A DNA stretch of 64,000 nucleotides from JAAXHH01 sp965200485 (GTDB taxonomy: Bacteria > JAAXHH01), in NCBI GenBank assembly GCA_965200485.1, contig CBDAUD010000001.1, positions 1,054,001 to 1,118,000 of the forward strand, in the 5' to 3' direction. The position numbers and the translations under genes were made by a program. Of this stretch, positions 1-8,273 are shown in pieces. Numbering within the stretch: position 1 is the first letter of the stretch; each line of letters starts with the position of its first letter. The notes under the pieces were generated by a model. The model worked only from the letters and a program-made list of their open reading frames with translations. It had not been told where the DNA came from and made no database searches.

Positions 1-253
1 TGACACCGGTTATCACGGACCCGTCCGAACCCTTGGCGGTCGCAACGAACGCCTGCGTTCTCCCCGGCTCCAGCGATACCCTGTCCGGGCTGACCTCGAT
101 CCGTGAAACCGACGGCGCGGGCGGCGGTGCGGGTGGCTGGGTCACAGGCGGGGCGGGACTGGTCGGGGACTCGCTGTCGCCGCAACCTGCGGCCAGCAAG
201 CCGCCTGCAAGGACCAGCGGAGCAAGACGCGTCGGGACCGCGCAGTATGCCAT
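1..253 (-). CDS. Lipoprotein with Ig-like N-terminal segment (partial)
   Basis: The reading frame leaves the window at its left edge, so only about 84 N-terminal residues are visible. The start used is the ATG at 253; an in-frame ATG at 292 is also possible and would overlap the end of dnaE. A hydrophobic stretch ends in LLAAGC, a good lipobox, so the protein should be lipidated and held in the envelope. A Pro/Thr/Ser-rich linker (about residues 27-45) follows. The segment after it (SRIEVSPDRVSLEPGRTQAF, then VATAKGSDGSV) has the look of a bacterial Ig-like (BIG_2) beta-sandwich. The rest and the function are outside the window. The lipoprotein call is firm; the Ig call is tentative. Confidence 0.7.
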   Translation of the reverse strand, partial: MAYCAVPTRLAPLVLAGGLLAAGCGDSESPTSPAPPVTQPPAPPPAPSVSRIEVSPDRVSLEPGRTQAFVATAKGSDGSVITGV

Positions 254-281
254 ACGTTTGTACCGGCTCAAACCAATCCGC

Positions 282-3200
282 TCATTTCCCATTCCAGCGA
301 CTGCCGCCATTTCGCTTTCGGCCATTCATTTCCACCGGCTTCCAGCCGCTGGCATTGCTTTGTAAAGAAGCGCCAGCCAATCGAATGCGCTTCGCGGCGT
401 TGGAGGCACGCAGTTTCTGCAGCAACTCGTCCGAGGGGCTGACGCGGAAACGGCTCCCCGCTTTTACGCCCACCGCGCCCTGATCCGCTGTTGAAACTTC
501 AAGCACCACTTCGCAGTTCCCCGGATAGGCCTCCAGCACGGTCTTGAGCGATGCAAGATTTTCATCCTCGACCTGTTCATGCGCCATGGTCACCACGATG
601 GAGCGGGCCAGTTTGTCCCGGGCATCCGTCAAGGAAATGATCTCGGAAGCGATGACCTTGTTGTCTTCCTCTTTTTTCGATACGTAACCGTGCACAAGGA
701 TCAGCGCGTCGACGGCCACCAGCGCTTGATGCAGGGCGTACGGTTCCGAAAAAACGAGCACCTCGCCCGATCCGGAGAAGTCTTCGAGTGTAATGAAGGC
801 CATGGTCTGGCCTTTTCGATCCAGAATGGTTTTTATCTCGGTTACAATCCCGCCGACCACGACACTGTTCTGCCGGCCGTTGGCTTGTTCGAGACGCCGA
901 ATTTCCGCCGTCGTGAATGCCCGGATATCTTCCTCGTACTCCTTCAGGGGGTGCCCGGTTACGTAAAACCCGAGCAACTCCTTCTCAAGGTCCAGTTCTT
1001 GGCTTGCCGGCCAGCGCGGGACCGTGGGCAGCACCGGCTTGTGTATATCCAGTCCCGCGCCTGGTTCCGTCCCGTCAAGATCGAAAAGGGAGGCCTGGCC
1101 TTTTTCCCGGTCATGCTGTCGGGATTGCGCACCTTCTATGACGGTGTCCAGCACTTCCATGAGTTGGGCTCGGTGTCCATCTAGACCGTCGCACGCGCCC
1201 GCTTGGATCAGGCTTTCCAGCACGCGCTTGTTGACGAGCCGCAGATCGACATGCTCGCAAAGTCCGAACATATCCTCGAAGAGACCATGTTCCTTCCGCG
1301 CCGCGACGATGGATTCCACCGCCCCTTGCCCGACGTTCTTTATCGCACAGAGGCCGAAACGGATGGCATCGCCTTCCACGGTAAAGGTCTTGTCGCTCCT
1401 GTTCACATCGGGTGGCCGTACCTGGAAGCCCATTTTCCGGCATTCGTTGATGAGCACGACGATTTCCTCGGTGTCGGACATCGTGTTCGACAACAGCGCG
1501 GCCATGAAGGGCACCGGGTAGTGCGCCTTCAGGTAGGCCTCCTGGAAAGCGAGTACGGCATAACCTGCGGAATGGCTTTTGTTGAACGCGTAACCACCGA
1601 AATACTCGATCAGGCCGAATACTTCCTCCGCGATCTTCCGCTCGATTCCGTTTTCAACGGATCCGTCAACGAAGTTCCGCCGCTCTTCGGCCATGACTTC
1701 GGGCTGTTTCTTGGCCATGGCCTTGCGGAGAAAATCCGCCCGGCCCAGCGTATAGCCGGCCATGTCCCGGGCGATCTGCATCGCCTGTTCCTGGTAGACG
1801 ATGAGGCCGAAGGTCTCCTTCAGGGCCGTCTCCATTACGGCGTGGTGATAGGTGACCTCCTTGCGTCCGTGTTTGCGATCGATGTAGTCGTCCACCACGC
1901 CGCCGTTCAGGGGGCCGGGACGGCAGAGTGCGTTCATGGCGATGAGGTCGTCCACGCTGTCGGGCCGGAGCCGCCGCAGGTATTCGTGCAACCAGCCGCT
2001 GTGGAACTGGAAGATCCCTGTCGTCTCGCCTTTCCGGAACAGGTCCAGCGTCCCGGGGTCGTCCAGGGGTATCTCGTCCAGTTCGATTTCATCGCCGGTC
2101 GTCTCCTTGATGATGGCCAGGGTATCCTGGATGACCGACAGGTTCTGCAATCCCAGGAAGTCCATCTTCGGCAGGCCGATGTCTTCCATGAGTTCGCCGG
2201 GATACTGGGTAACGATCGTATCCTTGTTGCTCGGTTTGTACAACGGCACGTAGTCGGTCAGCTCGCCCGGCGTGATCACCACGCCCGCCGCATGAACGGA
2301 TGCGTGGCGGGCGAGGCCTTCCAGCGTCTTTGCGTATTGGATCAACTGGCCTTCCGTGCCGCCGCCATCGGCCATCTGGCGCAGTTCCGGGACCTGGCCG
2401 ATGGCCCCGTCGAGCGTGATCTTCAGTTCGGTCGGAACCAGTTTGGCCACGCGGTCCACGTCGCCATACGACATGCCGAGGACGCGCCCCACGTCGCGAA
2501 TCGCGGCCTTGGGCCCCATGGTGCCGAAGGTGATGATCTGGGCAACGCTGTTCTTGCCGTATTTCTCCACCACGTAGTTGATGACCTTGTCGCGCTCCCG
2601 GTCCGCTAGATCGATATCTATATCGGGCATGCTGACCCGCTCGGGATTCAGGAAGCGTTCGAAAAGCAGCCCGTAGCTGATGGGGTCGATGTTCGTAATG
2701 CCCAGCACGTACGCCACCATGCATCCCAAGCCGGACCCGCGCGTCATGAGCGGGATGCCATGCTGCGCGGCGAACCGGGCGATGTCTTCGACAATGAGAA
2801 AGTAACTCGGATAGCCCATCTGGCCGATGACGCCCAGTTCGTATTCGAGCCGTGCCGTCAATTCCGGAGTAACGGCCTCGTAACGCGCCTTCATGCCGTC
2901 GAAGGACAACTTGCGCAGATAGGCGTCCGGGCTGTCATATCCTTCGGGCAGCGGAAAATGGGGGAACTTGAACGTGCCCATTTCCAGTTCGAAACCGATC
3001 GATTCGGCGATGGATACCGTATTGCTCAGCGCGCCCGGAACATGGCCGAAAAGCTGATTCATCTCATCGGCGTTTTTGAAGTAGAGCGAATCGTTGGCAA
3101 ACCGCAGCCGTTTGGGATCGTTCAGTTCCTTCCCGGTCTGAATGCATACGAGCACGTCCTGGGCCGGCGCGTCGTCCCGCCTGAGGTAATGGGCATCGTT

Positions 3201-3821
3201 CGTCGCGACGATCGGGATATCGAACTGCCGCGAGAAATCGATCATCGCGTTGTTGATCGGCTGGTCGAATTCCAGTCCGTGATCCTGTATCTCCAGGTAG
3301 AAGTTCGATCCGAATATCTCCTTGAACCGACCGCACTTCTCCCTCGCCTGGTCTACCTGGCCGTCCGTGACCAGGTCGGCCAAGGGGCCCTTGGCGCAGG
3401 CGGACAGGGCGATCAGTCCCTCGCTGTGCTTTTCCAGCAACTCCATGTCCACGCGCGGTTTGTAGTAGAAACCCTCAAGATATCCGGCGGAGGTGAGTTT
3501 CATCAGGTTTCGGTAGCCCGTCGCATTCTGCGCGAGCACGACGAAGTGGTTCGTCCGCGTGGACCGGTCGCCGTTTCTTACCGGCCGCCTGTCCTTTCTG
3601 CTGCCGGCCGCCAGATACAACTCACAACCAATGATCGGCTGGAGTCCCGCACCCTTTACAGTCTTGTAGAACTCGACCGCGCCGAACATGTTTCCATGAT
3701 CCGTCATCGCCACGGCGGGCATGTCGAAGGCTTTGGCGGCAACGGCAAGATCCTCGATTCGGCTGGCGCCGTCGAGCAGGCTGTAGTGGGTATGGTTGTG
3801 CAGGTGTACGAACGAGGGCAC
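282..3821 (-). CDS. dnaE: DNA polymerase III alpha subunit
   Basis: Catalytic subunit of the replicative DNA polymerase, about 1179 residues, the usual DnaE size. The N-terminal PHP domain opens with VHLHNHTHYSLLDG and continues to MTDHGN. The polymerase palm carries PDIDID near residue 398 and a third acidic motif (MDFLGLQ) near residue 552. A C-terminal OB fold (VVVGGIVTEIK to VLVFSEP) lies near residues 980-1030. I chose the GTG at 3821 because AAGGA sits about 9 bases upstream and the protein then begins directly at the PHP domain; a TTG at 3860 would add 13 atypical residues. It is transcribed divergently from serA and is followed closely by the lipoprotein gene. Confidence 0.96.
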   Translation of the reverse strand: MPSFVHLHNHTHYSLLDGASRIEDLAVAAKAFDMPAVAMTDHGNMFGAVEFYKTVKGAGLQPIIGCELYLAAGSRKDRRPVRNGDRSTRTNHFVVLAQNATGYRNLMKLTSAGYLEGFYYKPRVDMELLEKHSEGLIALSACAKGPLADLVTDGQVDQAREKCGRFKEIFGSNFYLEIQDHGLEFDQPINNAMIDFSRQFDIPIVATNDAHYLRRDDAPAQDVLVCIQTGKELNDPKRLRFANDSLYFKNADEMNQLFGHVPGALSNTVSIAESIGFELEMGTFKFPHFPLPEGYDSPDAYLRKLSFDGMKARYEAVTPELTARLEYELGVIGQMGYPSYFLIVEDIARFAAQHGIPLMTRGSGLGCMVAYVLGITNIDPISYGLLFERFLNPERVSMPDIDIDLADRERDKVINYVVEKYGKNSVAQIITFGTMGPKAAIRDVGRVLGMSYGDVDRVAKLVPTELKITLDGAIGQVPELRQMADGGGTEGQLIQYAKTLEGLARHASVHAAGVVITPGELTDYVPLYKPSNKDTIVTQYPGELMEDIGLPKMDFLGLQNLSVIQDTLAIIKETTGDEIELDEIPLDDPGTLDLFRKGETTGIFQFHSGWLHEYLRRLRPDSVDDLIAMNALCRPGPLNGGVVDDYIDRKHGRKEVTYHHAVMETALKETFGLIVYQEQAMQIARDMAGYTLGRADFLRKAMAKKQPEVMAEERRNFVDGSVENGIERKIAEEVFGLIEYFGGYAFNKSHSAGYAVLAFQEAYLKAHYPVPFMAALLSNTMSDTEEIVVLINECRKMGFQVRPPDVNRSDKTFTVEGDAIRFGLCAIKNVGQGAVESIVAARKEHGLFEDMFGLCEHVDLRLVNKRVLESLIQAGACDGLDGHRAQLMEVLDTVIEGAQSRQHDREKGQASLFDLDGTEPGAGLDIHKPVLPTVPRWPASQELDLEKELLGFYVTGHPLKEYEEDIRAFTTAEIRRLEQANGRQNSVVVGGIVTEIKTILDRKGQTMAFITLEDFSGSGEVLVFSEPYALHQALVAVDALILVHGYVSKKEEDNKVIASEIISLTDARDKLARSIVVTMAHEQVEDENLASLKTVLEAYPGNCEVVLEVSTADQGAVGVKAGSRFRVSPSDELLQKLRASNAAKRIRLAGASLQSNASGWKPVEMNGRKRNGGSRWNGK

Positions 3822-3944
3822 GGGGCTGGTCCTTGGGGCAGGCCTACGGCTCAGGTGCAATGGCCGGGCGGGTACTGCCTATTGAGATATCGACGGGTTT
3901 CTTATTGGGGTCTGAAAATACTGAAACCACTACTTGAAAATAGG

Positions 3945-3974
3945 TTGTTCAGAACCCCTGGCGCAAGGTATTTT
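3945..3974 (+). promoter_or_regulatory. Possible serA promoter
   Basis: The 229-base gap between dnaE and serA becomes AT-rich near 3900-3985. TTGTTC (3945-3950), an 18-base spacer and TATTTT (3969-3974) form a weak sigma70-like arrangement; TATAAA at 3977-3982 is an alternative -10. Nothing else is recognisable in the gap. Confidence 0.3.
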
Positions 3975-4050
3975 ACTATAAAATCCGTTCGGCGATCCGG
4001 CCGGTTTCCGTCGGTCCCGGACCTTGGGTATCGGGAGTTTTCACTGCGTC

Positions 4051-5679
4051 ATGCATCGCATAATCGTCCTCGATAAACTGGCGCCCGAAGGGCTGGATCA
4101 ACTCGTCCGGGCGGAGAACGTAACGCACGATGTGCGCACCGGCCTCTCGGACGCGGCGTTGCGCGAGGCGCTCCTTCAGTACGACGGCGCGATCTGCCGC
4201 AGCGGCGTGAAGATCACGGCGGACGCGCTGAAGGCCAACCGGCGACTGCGCGGTATCGTTCGCGCGGGCGTGGGAACGGACAACATCGACCGTGCGGCGG
4301 CGACCCGCCAGGGCATCGTGGTCATGAACACGCCGACCGGCAATACCCTCAGCACGGCTGAACACGCCTTTACCCTCATGGCGGCCCTTTCGCGCAACAT
4401 CGCGCCGGCGTTCCGGAGTCTGATGGATGGACGATGGGATCGCAGTGCGTACACGGGCGTCCAGCTCGCGGGCAAGACTCTGGGCGTCATCGGCATGGGA
4501 CGCATCGGGCAGCAAGTTGCCGTGCGGGCGAAGGCCTTCGCCATGCGCGTCATCGGTTTCGACCCCTTCTTTTCTCCCGAGCAGGCTGAAAAACTGGGGG
4601 TAGCATATGTACCCGACGTGCGTGCGCTGTTGCCCGAGGTGGACTATCTGACCGTGCACACGCCCCTCACGCCGGAGACGCGCCATCTGATCAGCCACCG
4701 GGAAATCGACCTGCTGAAGCCCGGGGCGCGGCTGGTCAACTGCGCCCGCGGGGGGATTTACGACGAGGAAGCGTTGATTCGGGGTCTGGAATCCGGGAAA
4801 CTCGCCGGGGTGGCGCTGGATGTGTATGAAGAAGAGCCTTGCGTGCAGCATCCGTTGTTCCACATGCCCGGTGTGCTCTGTACGCCCCATCTCGGCGCGA
4901 GTACGGAAGAAGCGCAGGCCGATGTTGCGCGGGAGGCCGTGGACCTGCTGGTCAACTTCCTGGTCCGTGGGGAAGTCCGGCACGCCGTGAACGCCGTCCC
5001 GATCGACGAGCATACATTCCAGTCGCTGGGCGGTTATCTCGACGTGGCCTACCGATTGGGCATCCTGCTTTCTCAGCTGCACAGCGGCGGTCCGCGTGCC
5101 TGTCGCCTGACTTACCGGGGCAAGGTCGTTGACGAGAACACGCGTCTGCTCACCTCCGCCTTCTGCGCGGGATTTCTGACCCATGCGCTGGATGAGGAAG
5201 TGAACATAGTCAGCGGCGAGATACTGCTTCGGGAACGCGGCATCCACCTGACCGAGGAGACCCGCAGCACCGCGGGGTTTTTCTCGTCGACCATCATGGC
5301 GGAAGTCGACTGCGCAGACGAGACGTTCCGGGCCGATGGCACGGTATTCGGAAACAACATGCCCCGGCTGATCCGCTTGGGCGATCATCGCATGGAGGCT
5401 TATCTGGACGGCAATCTCCTGATTTTCAACCACAGCGATGTGCCCGGCATCATCGGCGCCATAGGCAACACCATGGGCAGGTACGAGGTCAACATCGCCC
5501 AGATGGCCGTCGGCAGACTGGGGAATACGCCGGGCGGCAAGGCCGTGGGGGTGCTGAATGTGGACGGCGTTCCTCCCCGGGCGTCCATCGACGAGATACT
5601 CCGCCATCCGGCCGTCAACAGCGCCCGCTTCATCCGGTTGCCGGCCCATGGGGCGCTGCCTCCGTGGATGCCGGGTTAG
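4051..5679 (+). CDS. serA: D-3-phosphoglycerate dehydrogenase
   Basis: Oxidises 3-phosphoglycerate to 3-phosphohydroxypyruvate, the first step of serine synthesis. The 542-residue protein is the long SerA type: an N-terminal substrate domain (IIVLDKLAPEGL), a Rossmann domain with GMGRIG near residue 149, the catalytic Arg in NCARGG (about 230), Glu in YEEEP (about 259) and His in PHLGAS (about 280). An intervening domain and a C-terminal ACT domain (about residues 465-540, HSDVPGIIGAIG) follow, the ACT domain suggesting serine feedback. The ATG at 4051 (MHRIIVLDK) is preferred over 4024 because it matches the family N-terminus. pdxJ follows on the same strand; SerA is linked to pyridoxal phosphate synthesis in many bacteria. 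Confidence 0.95.
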   Translation: MHRIIVLDKLAPEGLDQLVRAENVTHDVRTGLSDAALREALLQYDGAICRSGVKITADALKANRRLRGIVRAGVGTDNIDRAAATRQGIVVMNTPTGNTLSTAEHAFTLMAALSRNIAPAFRSLMDGRWDRSAYTGVQLAGKTLGVIGMGRIGQQVAVRAKAFAMRVIGFDPFFSPEQAEKLGVAYVPDVRALLPEVDYLTVHTPLTPETRHLISHREIDLLKPGARLVNCARGGIYDEEALIRGLESGKLAGVALDVYEEEPCVQHPLFHMPGVLCTPHLGASTEEAQADVAREAVDLLVNFLVRGEVRHAVNAVPIDEHTFQSLGGYLDVAYRLGILLSQLHSGGPRACRLTYRGKVVDENTRLLTSAFCAGFLTHALDEEVNIVSGEILLRERGIHLTEETRSTAGFFSSTIMAEVDCADETFRADGTVFGNNMPRLIRLGDHRMEAYLDGNLLIFNHSDVPGIIGAIGNTMGRYEVNIAQMAVGRLGNTPGGKAVGVLNVDGVPPRASIDEILRHPAVNSARFIRLPAHGALPPWMPG

Positions 5680-5720
5680 GTGCCGATCATTCGGCATGCT
5701 GCTGCAATACGACGCCTGGC

Positions 5721-5757
5721 GGTGATTCGGAGGGTGATTCAGAGACGGTATACAGAG
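5721..5757 (+). repeat. 12-bp tandem repeat before pdxJ
   Basis: GGTGATTCGGAG (5721-5732) is followed directly by GGTGATTCAGAG (5733-5744) and a partial third copy ending CAGAG at 5757. It lies in the serA-pdxJ gap. It is one of a family of locus-specific micro-arrays in this window. Confidence 0.7.
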
Positions 5758-5798
5758 ACGGATTGAAGGAAAATGGCGAAAAAAGGAATACAGCAAGC

Positions 5799-6560
5799 AT
5801 GACTAGACTGAGTGTCAACGTAAACAAGGTGGCCCTGTTGCGGAACACGCGCGTGCACGGCATACCGAGCGTAACCGCGGCGGCCCGGACCGCGATAGAT
5901 GCCGGGGCCTATGGCATCACGGTGCACCCGAGACCCGACCAGCGGCACATCACGCCGGACGACGTCGACGATCTGGCCGATATGCTGAAGGACTACCCGG
6001 AGATCGAATACAATATCGAGGGGAATCCCTTTCACCAGGTCATGGAGATCGTCCGGAGGATCCGGCCTACCCAGACCACGCTGGTCCCCGACGATCCGGA
6101 CGCCTTTACCTCCGACCACGGCTGGGATGTGAAGGCCAACGCCGACAGGCTCAAGCCGGTCATTGCGGAAATGAAAGACCTTGGCTGCCGAGTCAGCCTC
6201 TTTATGGATGCGGACCTGGATCAGATCGAACGTGTATCGGAGATCGGCGCCGACCGGATCGAACTGTACACCGAACCGTACGCCGTCGCTTTCTCGGAAG
6301 GACCGGAGCGGATGCGTCCCGTCCTGGCGTCCTTCGCCGAGGCGGCCGCGTTTGCGCAGGAGATCGGCCTGGGCGTCAATGCGGGACACGATCTCAACCT
6401 GGACAATCTTGCGAAGTTCTGCGGTACGGTGCCCGGCGTGCTTGAGGTCTCCATCGGCCACGCGCTGATTGCAGACGCGCTGGACATGGGTTTGAAAAAC
6501 GCCGTTGGGGCCTACCTGGAGGAACTTGAGCAGGCGAAAACGATTTTGGCTCGCAACTGA
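5799..6560 (+). CDS. pdxJ: Pyridoxine 5'-phosphate synthase
   Basis: Condenses 3-amino-2-oxopropyl phosphate with deoxyxylulose 5-phosphate to give pyridoxine 5'-phosphate in DXP-dependent vitamin B6 synthesis. At 253 residues it is a typical TIM-barrel PdxJ. Family motifs seen are LSVNVNKVALLRN at the N-terminus, HPRPDQRHI (about residues 47-55), EYNIEGNP, ELYTEPYA (about 155), GLGVNAGHDLNLDN (about 190-203) and SIGHALIADAL near the C-terminus. The ATG at 5799 starts exactly at the family N-terminus and has AAAGGA upstream; an extended frame from 5664 overlaps serA and is not conserved in type. Several PLP enzymes in the window (30110, 43424) would use the product. Confidence 0.94.
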   Translation: MTRLSVNVNKVALLRNTRVHGIPSVTAAARTAIDAGAYGITVHPRPDQRHITPDDVDDLADMLKDYPEIEYNIEGNPFHQVMEIVRRIRPTQTTLVPDDPDAFTSDHGWDVKANADRLKPVIAEMKDLGCRVSLFMDADLDQIERVSEIGADRIELYTEPYAVAFSEGPERMRPVLASFAEAAAFAQEIGLGVNAGHDLNLDNLAKFCGTVPGVLEVSIGHALIADALDMGLKNAVGAYLEELEQAKTILARN

Positions 6561-6608
6561 ATCCCGAACGAACTCAATGCCCGTTCAACAGGCGGCAGCA
6601 TGGAGGCC

Positions 6609-6650
6609 GCTGAATGCAGGCGGTCGAATGCAGATAGCCGAATGCGTGCT
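6609..6650 (+). repeat. 14-bp tandem array before the M16 gene
   Basis: Three consecutive degenerate units, GCTGAATGCAGGCG, GTCGAATGCAGATA and GCCGAATGCGTGCT, fill much of the pdxJ-peptidase gap. They share the core GAATGC. Confidence 0.65.
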
Positions 6651-6708
6651 TCATTCCATTTTGCGAAAAGTGCAACAAACAGTTCGATTTGCCACGGAGG
6701 TAGGTTAC

Positions 6709-8223
6709 ATGAATAGCCGTTTGATCCGCATCATTCCGCTTGTGATTGCGGTGCTGACGATGACCGTCCCGGTCCGGTCGCAGGACCTGGACGCCTTCGA
6801 GAAGCAGGTCACCGAATTCACCCTCGATAACGGACTGACCTTCATCGTGGTGGAGAATCACGACGCCCCGGTGGTCTCGTTTCTGACCTACGCGAACGTC
6901 GGGTCCGTGGACGAAGTCAAGGGGATCACCGGCCTGGCCCATGTCTTCGAACACATGGCGTTCAAGGGTACGACGACCATCGGTGCGCAGGACCTGGAAG
7001 CCGAATACGCGGCCATGAAGAAGGTCGACGACATTTTCGACGCGCTTCGGCGCGAGCGACACAAGGGTCACCAGGCCGATTCCGAGCGCCTGGCAAGCCT
7101 GGAACAGGCCTTCGAAGAAGCCCGGAAGGCGGCCAGGGTACTCGCCCAGTCCAATGCCATGGACGAGGCCATCGACCGCGCGGGCGGCACCGGGCTGAAC
7201 GCGACGACCAGCGTGGACGCCACCCGGTACTTCTACAGCCTGCCGTCCAACAAGATCGAGCTGTTCTTCGCGCTGGAATCCGACCGGTTCCTGAATCCCG
7301 TACTGCGCGAGTTCTACATTGAACGGGACGTGGTCATGGAGGAACGCCGGATGCGCACCGAAAGCAGCCCGATCGGTCGCCTGATCGAGGATATGCTGTC
7401 CATGGCCTACAAGGCCCATCCCTATGGCGAGCCGACCCTGGGACACATGTCGGACCTGGAGTCCATGACCCGTGCGGAGGCCATGGCCTTTTTCAACCGG
7501 TACTACGGACCGGACAACCTGACGATTCTTGTATCCGGCGATGCGGATCCGGCGGAGGTCCGGGAACTGGCGCACACCTATTTCGGCCGCCTGCCGGCAA
7601 GACCCGCCACGGAACCCGTGGAAACGATCGAACCCCCGCAACTGGCCGAACGCCGGGTCGTCATGGAAGACAGATCGCAACCTGTGCTGCTGATGGGCTA
7701 TCACAAGGTCGACGTGAAACACGAGGACGATCTGGTATTCAACGTGATGGCCGACATTCTGGGCACCGGGCGGACCAGCCGGTTGTACAGAAAGCTTGTC
7801 AGGGACCAGAAAATCGCCGTCAACGCAAGTTCCTTTACGGACTTTCCCGGCAGCAAGTACCCCAACCTGATGGTCCTCTTCGCCTTTCCCAGCAAGGATC
7901 ATACGGCGGCGGATTGCGAAGCCGTCATTGAGGAGGAGATCGAACGTATTCGAAGCGAAGCGGTCACCGAGGAGGAGCTTTCCAGGGCGAAGGCAGGGGC
8001 CCGTGTAAACCTGATCCGTCAATTGGACTCCAACATGGGTTTGGCCATTCAAATGGCCTATTTTCAAGTACTTACGGGAGACTGGCGGAACCTGTTCCAC
8101 AGCATAGACCGGATCAATGAGGTGACTGCCGAGGATGTCCAGCGCGTGGCCAATCAGTACCTGGTGCCGAAGAACCGGACGGTAGCTTCCATCGTCACCA
8201 TGGAAGATGGTGGTTCGGAATGA
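6709..8223 (+). CDS. M16 family zinc metallopeptidase (catalytic)
   Basis: Predicted secreted or periplasmic zinc protease of the pitrilysin/insulinase clan, about 504 residues. A signal peptide (MNSRLIRIIPLVIAVLTMTV, cleavage near RSQD) precedes the first M16 domain. The inverted zinc motif HVFEH is at residues 78-82 and the third ligand is probably a Glu in ERDVVMEE (about 205-212). A charged helical insertion rich in Lys, Arg, Glu and Ala (about 105-155) separates the motif from the rest, and a second M16 domain follows. ACGGAGG 8 bases upstream fixes the ATG at 6709. The next gene encodes an M16 homologue without the zinc motif, so the two probably form a catalytic/non-catalytic heterodimer like other bacterial M16B pairs. 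Substrate unknown. Confidence 0.9.
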   Translation: MNSRLIRIIPLVIAVLTMTVPVRSQDLDAFEKQVTEFTLDNGLTFIVVENHDAPVVSFLTYANVGSVDEVKGITGLAHVFEHMAFKGTTTIGAQDLEAEYAAMKKVDDIFDALRRERHKGHQADSERLASLEQAFEEARKAARVLAQSNAMDEAIDRAGGTGLNATTSVDATRYFYSLPSNKIELFFALESDRFLNPVLREFYIERDVVMEERRMRTESSPIGRLIEDMLSMAYKAHPYGEPTLGHMSDLESMTRAEAMAFFNRYYGPDNLTILVSGDADPAEVRELAHTYFGRLPARPATEPVETIEPPQLAERRVVMEDRSQPVLLMGYHKVDVKHEDDLVFNVMADILGTGRTSRLYRKLVRDQKIAVNASSFTDFPGSKYPNLMVLFAFPSKDHTAADCEAVIEEEIERIRSEAVTEEELSRAKAGARVNLIRQLDSNMGLAIQMAYFQVLTGDWRNLFHSIDRINEVTAEDVQRVANQYLVPKNRTVASIVTMEDGGSE

Positions 8224-8273
8224 TCCGCGGCCGATTCGCACATCCTCCGCCCCCGAACACAGGAGCCCTACTC